Below, piece after piece: positions 1 to 6,546 of a stretch of 10,031 nucleotides of DNA (positions are counted from its first letter, which is position 1; the number at the start of each line of letters is the position of its first letter). A program made the position numbers and the translations under genes. Below the pieces are notes generated by a model. That model was given only the letters and a program-made list of their open reading frames with translations, made no database searches and had not been told where the DNA came from. Origin of the DNA: a bacterium. Lineage in GTDB: Bacteria; Cyanobacteriota; Sericytochromatia; S15B-MN24; VGJW01. Location: contig JAJYIO010000055.1 in NCBI GenBank assembly GCA_021790035.1, forward strand, positions 1 through 10,031, written 5' to 3'.

Positions 1-1357
1 CGGCGGCGTCGACGTCACCAGTGTCACGCGCGTCCGCGACCAGTTCCTCGACGATCAGTACCGGGACTCGAACCTGTCCCTGTCCGAGCAGACGACCAGC
101 AACCAGTACATCACGCAGATTCAGGGCCTGTTCAACGAGCCGTCCACCACCGGCATCCAGCAGCAGCTCAGCAACTTCTTCGATGCCTGGAACACGCTGG
201 CGGCCAATCCGACTCAGGCCTCGGCTCGCGGTGCCCTGGTCCAGACCGCAGAGAGCCTCACCAATACCATCAACCAGGCATCCAGTTCGCTGACCGCCAT
301 CCGGCAGCAGGCCGACACGCAGCTATCGACGGACGTGACGCAGGTAAATGGCATCTTTGGCCAGATCGCCAGCCTCAACAAGCAGATCGCGACCGCCGAG
401 GGGACGGGAGCGCAGCCCAACGCCTTGCTCGATCAGCGGGACGAGCTACTGGACAAGCTGTCTGGCTACGCCAAGGTGCAGCTGAGCCAGCAGTCGAACG
501 GCGAGACCTGGGTGTATATCGCCGGCAAGGCGGTGGTCGCCGGAGATACCGCGATGCCGCTGGCTTCCACCCAGAACGGGGAGCTGACGTTCTCGAACGT
601 GACCTACCAGGGTGCAGCGCTGAGCGCCAGCACGCTCGGCGGGGAGATGGGGGCTCTCCTCAACGTCCGGGATCAGCTCATCGGACGGCCCGTCGTGCCG
701 ACGGGATCGCCCCTGCAGAACACTCCAGGCGGCCTGCTCTACCAGATGGACACCCTTTCCAACAGCCTCGCGACCGCCGTCAACTCGCTCACCGAGGCCG
801 GCACGACGCTGACCGAGGCGGGAACGACGGTGGCCACCAGTCCGCCTGGTCAGCCGTTCTTCGTGATAAACACCACCGGCAACCAGTTCAACACGTCCGT
901 CATCAACTCGGCCAATATCGAGGTCAACCCGCTCTTCGACACGGCGGGCGGCCTCGACCAGATTCCCAGTGGCGGCCCGCCCGTCGCGGGTGTCGCTCCG
1001 CCGTCGGGCGACAACACCACGGCAGCCGCCGTCTCCGCCCTGCGTAATTCCTTGATCAGCGATGGCACCTTCGGGGATCCCACGTCGAGCGGAACCTATT
1101 CGGCGCAGGATCTTTACACCAACATGCTGACCCAGCTGGGCTCCCAGGGGCAGGCCGCCCAGAGTCAGCAGCAGAACCAGCAGGCACTGGTGACCCAGAT
1201 CGACGACCAGCGCCAGTCCACCAGCGGTGTCAACCTCGACGAGGAGATGACGAACCTGGTCAAGTTCCAGCACGCTTACGAAGCTTCTGCACGCCTGATC
1301 TCGACCTTCGATTCCATGCTCAACACGGTCATCAACAACATGGGTAGCACGAGCTGA
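1..1357 (+). CDS. flgK: FlgK, flagellar hook-associated protein 1 (5' partial)
   Basis: FlgK (HAP1) forms the hook-filament junction with FlgL outside the cell and is exported by the flagellar type III system. The reading frame is open from base 2 to a TGA at 1355-1357, giving 451 visible residues. It enters in the N-terminal part of the family (GGVDVTSVTRVRDQFLDDQYR), so roughly the first 50-60 residues lie outside the window. The polar helical region rich in Gln, Ser and Thr, the LDQRDELLDKLS segment, and the C-terminal helix VNLDEEMTNLVKFQHAYEAS ending SMLNTVINNMG are family hallmarks. The segment before PFFVINTTG usually carries a His-x-x-Gly type motif in FlgK. Here it is replaced by a duplicated LTEAGTT. 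There are no cysteines in the visible part, as is common for exported axial proteins. flgL follows after 88 bp. Identification is secure; only the start is missing. Confidence 0.95.
   Translation, partial: GGVDVTSVTRVRDQFLDDQYRDSNLSLSEQTTSNQYITQIQGLFNEPSTTGIQQQLSNFFDAWNTLAANPTQASARGALVQTAESLTNTINQASSSLTAIRQQADTQLSTDVTQVNGIFGQIASLNKQIATAEGTGAQPNALLDQRDELLDKLSGYAKVQLSQQSNGETWVYIAGKAVVAGDTAMPLASTQNGELTFSNVTYQGAALSASTLGGEMGALLNVRDQLIGRPVVPTGSPLQNTPGGLLYQMDTLSNSLATAVNSLTEAGTTLTEAGTTVATSPPGQPFFVINTTGNQFNTSVINSANIEVNPLFDTAGGLDQIPSGGPPVAGVAPPSGDNTTAAAVSALRNSLISDGTFGDPTSSGTYSAQDLYTNMLTQLGSQGQAAQSQQQNQQALVTQIDDQRQSTSGVNLDEEMTNLVKFQHAYEASARLISTFDSMLNTVINNMGSTS
788..829 (+). repeat. 21-bp tandem duplication inside flgK
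   Basis: Two adjacent 21-bp units (788-808 and 809-829) each encode LTEAGTT. They differ at three positions (CTC/CTG, GCC/GCG, GGC/GGA), all synonymous third-base changes. This looks like an in-frame duplication kept under protein-level selection. Confidence 0.75.
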
Positions 1358-1445
1358 TGCGGGCTCCGGGGTGCAGGCGGCTCGAACGCTTTCCAGCTCC
1401 CTGCCAAGGCCGCGGTCCGATGGTGTAGAGAGAGGGTTCTACAAG

Positions 1446-2360
1446 ATGCGCGTCACTCAAACGATGCTGACCGATACGACGGTCACGAACGTCGAGAACA
1501 ACCTCCAGAGCCTCCTCAACATCCAAGAGCAGCTCTCGACGGGAAAATCCATCAACCAGCCGTCCGACAATCCGGTCGGTTTCAGCCAGGTCATGTCGCT
1601 TTCTGCGGCCATCGATGCCAACACGCAGTACAAGGCCAACGCCCAGAGCGCGATCGACTGGCTCAACTCGACCGACAGCGCCCTGCAGGAAACCGAGTCC
1701 GTCATGGCTCGCTTGCGCCAGCTTACCGTCCAGGGGTCGAGCGATACGCTCACGCAGAGCGACCGATCGGCCATCGCAGACGAGGTCGATCAGCTCAACC
1801 AGCAGATGCAGCAGATCGGCAACACGCAGCTCAACGGCGAGTATATCTTCGCGGGAACTGACGTCCAGAATCAGCCCTATCCGGCGACCGGAACCGGGGC
1901 CAACAACACCGGCGCGATTTCCCTCGATATGGGCGAGTCGATCTCGGTGCAATATAATACGCTTGGGACCGATGTATTCGGGTCGACGGCCACGTCGGCC
2001 GGAGTACCGGTCGATCCGACCAACATCTTCACCCTGATGACCAACCTCTCGACTGCCTTGCGGGCCGACGATACGAATACCATCCAGTCCATCCTTCCCC
2101 AGCTCGATCAGCGCAACGCTCAGATCGTCGGACAACAGGCTATCGTGGGTGCCAAGGTCAACCGCCTCGATCTCCTGTCGAGCCGGATCGACGACCAGAA
2201 CCTGGATCTGGGCAATCTCAAGAGCCAGACGGGTGACGCCGACATGGCCAACCTCATCACGCAGCTCAATCAAGAGAATTCGGTATACCAGGCGTCACTG
2301 GCAGCCGGCGCTCGCATGATCGAGCCCACGCTGATGAACTACCTGTCGAGTACGGGCTAG
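1446..2360 (+). CDS. flgL: FlgL, flagellar hook-associated protein 3
   Basis: FlgL (HAP3) is the second hook-filament junction protein. It is exported by the flagellar type III apparatus and related to flagellin at both ends. The 304-residue product begins MRVTQTMLTD. It has the flagellin-like N-terminal helix with STGKSINQPSDNPV (residues 31-44), the FlgL signature QLNGEYIFAGT (128-138), a variable Gly/Thr-rich middle and a C-terminal helix ending MIEPTLMNYLSSTG. The frame is open upstream to an ATG at 1371. The start at 1446 is chosen because family homology begins there and a purine-rich AGAGAGAGG (about 1427-1435) sits about 10 nt upstream. The upstream 25 residues (Arg/Ser/Pro-rich) look like non-coding sequence. 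The length is typical of the family. The gene lies between flgK and fliW and is likely in the same transcript. Confidence 0.95.
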   Translation: MRVTQTMLTDTTVTNVENNLQSLLNIQEQLSTGKSINQPSDNPVGFSQVMSLSAAIDANTQYKANAQSAIDWLNSTDSALQETESVMARLRQLTVQGSSDTLTQSDRSAIADEVDQLNQQMQQIGNTQLNGEYIFAGTDVQNQPYPATGTGANNTGAISLDMGESISVQYNTLGTDVFGSTATSAGVPVDPTNIFTLMTNLSTALRADDTNTIQSILPQLDQRNAQIVGQQAIVGAKVNRLDLLSSRIDDQNLDLGNLKSQTGDADMANLITQLNQENSVYQASLAAGARMIEPTLMNYLSSTG

Positions 2361-2363
2361 AGA

Positions 2364-2373
2364 GGTTCGAACC
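2364..2373. repeat. Perfect 10-bp palindrome GGTTCGAACC after flgL
   Basis: The palindrome starts four bases after the flgL stop and sits in the short flgL-fliW spacer. It has no loop and no T-tract, so it is not a terminator. It could be a protein-binding dyad, but the function is unknown and a chance occurrence is possible. Confidence 0.4.
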
Positions 2374-2382
2374 AGTTAACTT

Positions 2383-2401
2383 GAGGACGACATGACGAGG
2401 A
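2383..2401 (+). promoter_or_regulatory. Paired GAGGA elements before fliW (RBS, possible CsrA sites)
   Basis: GAGGA occurs at 2383-2387 and again at 2397-2401, 14 bp apart start to start. The second copy is the likely Shine-Dalgarno of fliW, with GAGG ending 8 nt before the TTG. The first serves the minicistron ATG. CsrA dimers are known to bind GGA cores that overlap ribosome binding sites, often two per target, and csrA is the next gene after fliW. CsrA binding here is inferred. The RBS role is well supported. Confidence 0.45.
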
Positions 2402-2412
2402 ACGATCGTTGA
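2392..2412 (+). CDS. Possible six-codon minicistron overlapping the fliW start
   Basis: ATG at 2392 opens a six-codon frame (M-T-R-N-D-R) ending in TGA at 2410-2412. That stop overlaps the fliW TTG at 2409-2411 in the arrangement TTGA. GAGGA at 2383-2387 is a well-placed ribosome binding site for this ATG. The geometry suits translational coupling or ribosome re-initiation into fliW. Nothing shows that it is translated, and such a short frame could be accidental. Confidence 0.3.
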   Translation: MTRNDR

Positions 2413-2864
2413 AGATTGACACGGCGCAGTTCGGTGCGCTCGAATTCGACCCAGCGGCCGTTCTGACCTTCCCGCAAGGGCTGCTGGGCTTCGAGCAGCT
2501 GACCGGCTTCCTGCTGATCGATCAAGAAGAAATCGCCCCCCTGCGGTGGCTCCAGCCGGTCGATGAGGGCCGGCTCTCCTTCACCGTCATCGATCCGTTG
2601 CTCTTCTTCCCGGACTATGCCGTCAAGCTCTCCCGAGAGGATCGCGATTCCTTGCATCTGGCCGAGAACGAGCGCCCGCTGGTGCTCGCGCTGGTGACCA
2701 TCCCCGAGGATCCGAAGTTGATGACGGCCAACCTCCTCGGTCCTCTGGTTCTCAACCCGGAGACCCGCCTCGGGCGCCAGCTGGTGTTGCACGACTCGGG
2801 CTACCCGGTTCGCCAGCGCCTCATCTCTGACGAGGCTCGCACCACGGCTGCGGTGACCGCATGA
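2409..2864 (+). CDS. fliW: FliW, flagellar assembly factor and CsrA antagonist
   Basis: FliW is a small cytoplasmic protein. In Bacillus it binds either flagellin or CsrA; when flagellin is exported, freed FliW blocks CsrA and relieves repression of flagellin translation. The 151-residue product shows the family pattern: FPQGLLGFE (21-29), LRWLQPVD (45-52), a D-P pair followed by FPDY (62-70), and a conserved C-terminal stretch TANLLGPLVLNPETRLGRQL (106-125) with YPVRQRL (132-138). The length matches the family (about 130-160). The start is TTG, because no ATG or GTG is in register nearby, GAGGA lies 7-8 nt upstream and MKIDT matches family N-termini. The rare start, the overlapping minicistron and the GGA pair suggest translational control. 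csrA follows after 52 bp, so antagonist and target are made together. Confidence 0.95.
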   Translation: MKIDTAQFGALEFDPAAVLTFPQGLLGFEQLTGFLLIDQEEIAPLRWLQPVDEGRLSFTVIDPLLFFPDYAVKLSREDRDSLHLAENERPLVLALVTIPEDPKLMTANLLGPLVLNPETRLGRQLVLHDSGYPVRQRLISDEARTTAAVTA

Positions 2865-2916
2865 GTTCGCAGTTCCGGGTCTGGCCTTCTTCGACGGTCA
2901 CAGAGGCGGTTCGCCA

Positions 2917-3192
2917 GTGCTAGTTTTGAGCCGCAAGATCAACCAGTCCATCATGATCGGCGAGGAGATCGAGGTCGTGGTCCTCGAGATCAAAGGCGAC
3001 TCGGTCAAGATTGGCCTCAAGGCGCCGCGGGACGTGGCGGTCTATCGCCAGGAAATCTACCTCGAGATCAAGGCCGAGAACGAGCGCGCCGCCGCCGCGG
3101 CACCGTCGGTTTCCGGCACGACCGTTCCAAGTGCCGGCGCGCTGCTCAAGCAGGCCCTCGGCAAGCCCGAGATCCCGCCGCCGGCGCGGTGA
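2917..3192 (+). CDS. csrA: CsrA, translational regulator with extended C-terminus
   Basis: CsrA is a homodimeric RNA-binding protein that represses translation by binding GGA motifs at ribosome binding sites. In FliW-containing bacteria the main known target is the flagellin mRNA. The 91-residue product starts MLVLSRKINQ and keeps the RNA-contact residues L4 and R6 and the V42/R44 region (VAVYRQEIY, 41-48). Residues 51-60 (IKAENERAAA) resemble the Bacillus CsrA helix that binds FliW, including an Asn at 55. The remaining tail is a Ser/Thr/Pro linker followed by ALLKQALGKP and a proline-rich end. The protein is longer than the usual 61-75 residues. The start is GTG at 2917 with AGAGG (2902-2906) 10 nt upstream. 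The gene follows fliW by 52 bp and is probably in the same operon. Confidence 0.95.
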   Translation: MLVLSRKINQSIMIGEEIEVVVLEIKGDSVKIGLKAPRDVAVYRQEIYLEIKAENERAAAAAPSVSGTTVPSAGALLKQALGKPEIPPPAR

Positions 3193-3321
3193 GCCCGCCG
3201 CCGGTGCAGGTGCACGGCACCGTGGTATAAGTAACTATCTTGGGTAACGGGCGGTCACGGAAAGCTGGTTGGAGCGCGTCGCGACTCGCGCCCCGCCTTT
3301 GGGCATTCTGAGGCGGCAAGC
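3193..3321 (+). other. Intergenic csrA-flhF with short dyads and a -10-like hexamer
   Basis: This 129-bp gap contains a short inverted repeat, CACGG-ca-CCGTG (3213-3224), directly followed by TATAAG (3226-3231), which resembles a -10 element. I found no good -35 for it. A second GC-rich dyad lies at 3274-3291. GAGG at 3310-3313 is the flhF ribosome binding site, 8 nt before its ATG. The gap may hold an flhF promoter, but the elements are too weak to call one. Confidence 0.3.
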
Positions 3322-4665
3322 ATGAAGATCCGCCAGTACACCGCTGCGACGATGCAGGAAGCGTTGCTCAAGATCAAGCTCGATCTCGGGCCCGACGCGG
3401 TGATCTTGCACCAGCGCACGCTCAAGAAGGGCGGCATCCTGGGGCTGTTCGGGCGGGAAGTCGTCGAGGTCCTCGCTGCCGTCGACACGGCTCCCTCGGA
3501 GCGAAGGCGCCGGCGCGACGAGGAGGTTGCCGAAACCGGGCCGACCCCCGCTCGGGCAGCGCTAGAACCCGTGCCGGTCGGGGCGACGGGCGGCGGACTC
3601 GGTCTGTGGGACGCCCCCCCACCGGCGCCGGCTGCATCCAGCCGGCAGGTCGCCGCGTCGGTCACGGCCGTTCCGCAGGTGGTCGCGTCCGTCGCATCGG
3701 GTCCGCAGGTTGCCGCCGCCGTCGCCCAGGTGGCCGAGGACGTCAAGACGGCCGTGCTAGAGCAGCTGCTATCGGGCGAGGTGCGGCAGGCGGTATCGGA
3801 GGCGGTCGAGACCGCCGTCGGAGACGTCACGCAGAAGATGGAGGCGGCGGTGACCCGCCTCGAGACGGCCCTGCCCGCCAAGGGGGCCTGGACCGCCGCT
3901 CAGCAACGGATCTACGACCTGCTGCTGAAGAAGGATCTCGACACGGCCCTGGCGCGGAGGATCCTGGCACGGCTGCACGGTCAGGGCAGCAGCACCGAGG
4001 AGGCGATGGCCGAGCAGTTGCCGCAGGCGATCGCCTCGCTGGTCTCGGTCTCGGGTCCGATCGCCCCGTCTCCCGCCGGCAAGGGGCCCAAGGTCGTCGC
4101 CCTGGTCGGCCCCACGGGAGTCGGCAAGACCACGACGATCGCCAAGCTGGCCGCGACCTTCCGCCTGGCGCACGGCAAGGGCGTGGGCCTCGTCACCATC
4201 GACACCTACCGCATCGCGGCGGTCGAGCAGCTCAAGGTCTATGCGGACATCATCGGCATCCCGGTCGAGGTCGTGATGACCCCCGGGAGCCTCAAAGAGG
4301 CCATGGCCAAGCTGGCCGATCGCGACGTGGTGCTGATCGATACGGCCGGGCGCTCTCCCTCGCACAAGCTACACCTCCACGAGCTCAAGACCTTCCTCGA
4401 AACCGTGGGCGAGCGCGAGGTTCACCTGGTGCTCGCGGCTACCGCATCGAAGGCCAACCTGCTGCGTGCGATCGAGAGCTTCGCGCCGGTGGGCGTCAAC
4501 CGCCTGCTGTTCACGAAGATCGACGAGGCGGCCACCCTCGGATCCGTGGTCAGCGCGGCGCATGCGGCCAGCACGCCGCTCTCGTACCTCACCGTGGGGC
4601 AATCGGTGCCGGACGATCTCAAGGAAGCCGACGCCCTCGATCTCGCCCGCACCATGCTGCTATGA
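3322..4665 (+). CDS. flhF: FlhF, SRP-type GTPase for flagellar placement
   Basis: FlhF is the third SRP-type GTPase beside Ffh and FtsY. It recruits early flagellar components to the assembly site at the inner face of the membrane, and FlhG stimulates its GTPase. In this 447-residue protein the N-terminal B domain begins MKIRQYTAATMQEAL and includes LGPDAVILHQRTLKKGG. A low-complexity Ala/Val/Pro-rich linker spans about 55-140. The N domain is near 190-250. The G domain has G1 GPTGVGKTTT (263-272), DTYRIAAVEQLK (294-305), G3 DTAGR (340-344), G4 TKID (398-401) and the closing GQSVPDD (426-432). All catalytic motifs are intact. It is longer than Bacillus FlhF (about 366 residues), mainly through the linker, which holds a three-unit repeat. 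The RBS GAGG is 8 nt upstream. flhG begins 10 bp after the stop, so the two are coupled. Confidence 0.96.
   Translation: MKIRQYTAATMQEALLKIKLDLGPDAVILHQRTLKKGGILGLFGREVVEVLAAVDTAPSERRRRRDEEVAETGPTPARAALEPVPVGATGGGLGLWDAPPPAPAASSRQVAASVTAVPQVVASVASGPQVAAAVAQVAEDVKTAVLEQLLSGEVRQAVSEAVETAVGDVTQKMEAAVTRLETALPAKGAWTAAQQRIYDLLLKKDLDTALARRILARLHGQGSSTEEAMAEQLPQAIASLVSVSGPIAPSPAGKGPKVVALVGPTGVGKTTTIAKLAATFRLAHGKGVGLVTIDTYRIAAVEQLKVYADIIGIPVEVVMTPGSLKEAMAKLADRDVVLIDTAGRSPSHKLHLHELKTFLETVGEREVHLVLAATASKANLLRAIESFAPVGVNRLLFTKIDEAATLGSVVSAAHAASTPLSYLTVGQSVPDDLKEADALDLARTMLL
3646..3735 (+). repeat. Three 30-bp units encoding a Val/Ala decapeptide repeat in FlhF
   Basis: Residues 109-138 of FlhF read as three ten-residue units, each opening Q-V and rich in Val and Ala: QVAASVTAVP, QVVASVASGP and QVAAAVAQVA. 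Each unit begins with CAG. The DNA units are diverged, so this is an old or protein-selected repeat in the linker between the B and NG domains. Confidence 0.6.
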
Positions 4666-4675
4666 GGGGGCAGGC

Positions 4676-5566
4676 ATGAGCGCCAGCATCGATCAGGCCG
4701 CTCGTCTGCGAGAGCTGGTGCGCGGCCAGCGTGTCGAGTCCTCGGAGCAGCTCCAGCCTCCCACCCGCATCGTCGTGGTGACGAGCGGCAAGGGCGGGGT
4801 CGGCAAGACGAACGTGACGGTCAACCTTGCACTGATCCTGGCCCAGCGGGGCTGCAAGGTCGTGCTCTTCGACGCCGACCTCGGGATGGCCAACGTCGAC
4901 GTGCTGCTCAACCTTTCACCGCCCTTCACGATCGCCGACGTCATTGCCGGACGCCGGCAACTTGCCGAGATCATCCTGCCGGTGACGGACAACCTCGAGG
5001 TCGTGCCAGGGGGCAGCGGCATCGCTCAGCTGGCTTCGCTGGAGCGAGCGGTGCTCGACCAGACGGTGGCCAAGCTGGCCGAACTCGAGAACCGCGCGGA
5101 CTTCCTTCTGGTCGATACCGGCGCCGGGATCTCCCCCAACGTGCTGGGCTTCGTCCTGGCCGCTCCCGAGGTGATCGTGGTGACGACTCCCGAGCCCACG
5201 GCCATCGTGGACGCCTACGGGATCATCAAGGCCGTCGATGGCAAGAATCCAGGTGCCCAGGTCTGGCTGCTGGTCAACATGGTGGAATCCGAGAGCGAAG
5301 CCCGGGCCGTCTTCTCCAAGCTGGCCAGCATCATCGCGAGGTTCCTGGCCGTCCGCATTCGCCTTCTGGGCTGGATCGAGAAGGACGGGAACGTGGGGCG
5401 CTCGGTTTTGCAGCAGAAGCCGTTCGTGAGGGCCTATCCCTACTCCCTGGCGACACGGCGCATCCATTTGCTGGCCGGAGCCTTGCTCGCCCAGCAGGCC
5501 GACCCGGAGCCCAAGGTTGTGGGCACGGGATTCTTCGCCCGCCTGGGCAAGGCGTTGTTCCGCTAG
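4676..5566 (+). CDS. flhG: FlhG/YlxH (FleN), MinD-type ATPase for flagellar number
   Basis: FlhG is a ParA/MinD-family ATPase that dimerises on the membrane with ATP, activates FlhF GTPase and limits flagellar number. The 296-residue product begins MSASIDQAARLRELV. The DQAARLR element (6-12) matches the FlhF-activating N-terminal motif. The deviant Walker A is KGGVGKTN (39-46), the switch DADLGMANVD is at 66-75 and VDTGAG is at 146-151. The C-terminus, FFARLGKALFR (286-296), looks like an amphipathic membrane-targeting helix of the MinD kind. The frame is open well upstream, inside flhF, but the ATG at 4676 gives the family-like N-terminus and follows GAGGGGGCAGG. It starts 10 bp after the flhF stop. 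It is the last plus-strand gene before a convergent neighbour. Confidence 0.95.
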   Translation: MSASIDQAARLRELVRGQRVESSEQLQPPTRIVVVTSGKGGVGKTNVTVNLALILAQRGCKVVLFDADLGMANVDVLLNLSPPFTIADVIAGRRQLAEIILPVTDNLEVVPGGSGIAQLASLERAVLDQTVAKLAELENRADFLLVDTGAGISPNVLGFVLAAPEVIVVTTPEPTAIVDAYGIIKAVDGKNPGAQVWLLVNMVESESEARAVFSKLASIIARFLAVRIRLLGWIEKDGNVGRSVLQQKPFVRAYPYSLATRRIHLLAGALLAQQADPEPKVVGTGFFARLGKALFR

Positions 5567-5624
5567 CGCGCCGGGTGGCTGACCGGGCGGACGTAAGCCG
5601 GGGTCAGGTCAACCCGAAACAGGC

Positions 5625-6371
5625 CTAGGTCCGCGACCGGACGTCGAAAGAAGGCGATGACGAGCTCCCGGTGGTCTTGCGACGCTGCTGGATGAATTGA
5701 CGGCCGTTGCGCACGATCGCCAGGGCCCGCCCGATCTCGGCTTCGAGCTCGGAAAGGACCTGCTGGGCATACCGTTCCGCCTCACGCCGGAGCATCGCGG
5801 CCTCCTGCTGGGCCTGGTCGACGATGCGCTGCGCTTGCTGAAGAGCCTGCTTGACGTCCTCGTTCGAAGACCCGTTGGCGTGTGGTTCGGCCGGTTCGTA
5901 CGTCAACGGAATCGTCCTTTCGAGGGACTCGCGGATCGCCGGGATCCGGCGCTCGGTGGATAGCTCCACGCGGGAGATGGCCTCGCTCGCCAGCTCGTCT
6001 CCATCGGGCTGCTGAGCGGCGGGGAATCCGGTGCCGTTGCTGTATCCCCTGCCATTGGCGGCGCCAGCCTGGCCACTCGAATCTGCCTCATTGTCGGCCA
6101 TCATTCGCGCCGGCGCAAGGACGAGCGGGGGGGCTTCGTGGTGGACCTCCTGCTGGAAGAGGTGCACGAGCTCGGTGGCGTTCAACCCCAGGAGCTTGGC
6201 GTACTGGCGGATGTAGCCATGGACGAAGACCATCGCCGGCAGCTCGTCGAGGTGGCCTTCCTCGAGGGCCCTGAGGTAGGGCAGCTTGATGTACGTCCGG
6301 CGAGCGACCTCGTCGAGGAGGATGCCCTTGTTCTCGCGAGTCTGGCGAAGGATCTGGCTCACCGAAGTCAT
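5625..6371 (-). CDS. RodZ-like HTH protein with C-terminal coiled coil, no membrane segment
   Basis: Residues 1-72 of the 248-residue product form an HTH_25/RodZ-type domain: MTSVSQILRQTRENKGILLDEVARRTYIKLPYLRALEEG, then VHGYIRQYAKLLGLNATELV. True RodZ links this domain to a transmembrane helix and a periplasmic domain. Here no hydrophobic segment follows. Instead there is a Gly/Ala/Asn-rich linker (about 85-170) and a charged coiled coil (171-231) with the pattern EAERYAQQVLSELEAEIGRA followed by VRNGRQFIQQRR. That pattern recalls short DivIVA- or ATP-synthase-b-like proteins of Firmicutes and cyanobacteria. The start is uncertain. ATG at 6371 gives the family-like N-terminus with GGAG 12 nt upstream, and an in-frame TTG at 6389 would add six residues. 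The gene is convergent with flhG and divergent from recN. A cytoplasmic DNA-binding or scaffold role in cell shape or division is inferred only. Confidence 0.8.
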   Translation of the reverse strand: MTSVSQILRQTRENKGILLDEVARRTYIKLPYLRALEEGHLDELPAMVFVHGYIRQYAKLLGLNATELVHLFQQEVHHEAPPLVLAPARMMADNEADSSGQAGAANGRGYSNGTGFPAAQQPDGDELASEAISRVELSTERRIPAIRESLERTIPLTYEPAEPHANGSSNEDVKQALQQAQRIVDQAQQEAAMLRREAERYAQQVLSELEAEIGRALAIVRNGRQFIQQRRKTTGSSSSPSFDVRSRT

Positions 6372-6487
6372 GCGGTCGGGGATCTCCAAGCAGCGGTTCG
6401 AGGTGAAAATCGCGTGGACAACCCACGGCGATCGTTTTATCGGTCAGGTCTGGCGGGTCGAATCCCCGATTTTACCACGCAACCATG

Positions 6488-6516
6488 GGATCGGTTCGAC
6501 GGGACCGGACCGATCC
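6488..6516. promoter_or_regulatory. 11-bp stem-loop upstream of recN
   Basis: The arms are 6488-6498 (GGATCGGTTCG) and 6506-6516 (CGGACCGATCC). They pair over 11 positions with one G-U wobble around a 7-nt loop (acgggac). It lies about 85 nt before the recN start. No T-tract follows, so it is not a standard terminator. It could be a leader structure or a dyad operator. Confidence 0.5.
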
Positions 6517-6546
6517 GAAGCCGTCCGACAGTGGCTCGTGCTCGGC

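Noticed and set aside
1417..1423. CCGATGG as a sigma-28 -10 before flgL
   Set aside because: It is a poor match, has no -35, and its start site would fall on the ribosome binding site.
1371..1445. Upstream extension of flgL to ATG 1371
   Set aside because: The 25 added residues do not match FlgL, and a good ribosome binding site serves the ATG at 1446.
1332..2273. Long open frame on the minus strand across flgL, and similar long antisense frames across flgK, flhF, flhG and recN
   Set aside because: Their translations are Arg/Gly/His-rich without recognisable domains, and they mirror high-GC coding genes on the plus strand.
3193..3321. Possible c-di-GMP (GEMM) riboswitch before flhF, prompted by a CACGGAAAGC-like stretch
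   Set aside because: The other conserved blocks of the motif (GCAAACC-like and ACGCAAAG-like) are absent and no matching fold could be drawn.
5567..5624. Bidirectional terminator between flhG and the HTH gene
   Set aside because: Only 4-5 bp dyads are present (for example GGGT...ACCC) and there is no T-tract.
6437..6444. Sigma-28-like -10 (ACCGATAA on the minus strand) upstream of the HTH gene
   Set aside because: It matches 7 of 8 bases of the -10, but the expected TAAA -35 is not at about 15 nt. The nearest TAAA is 26 nt away, so it is too weak to call.
6454..6468. T-loop-like CGGG-TCGAATC-CCCG followed by TTTTACCA, suggesting a tRNA remnant
   Set aside because: No acceptor, D or anticodon arms could be found upstream, and the stem is only 4 bp.
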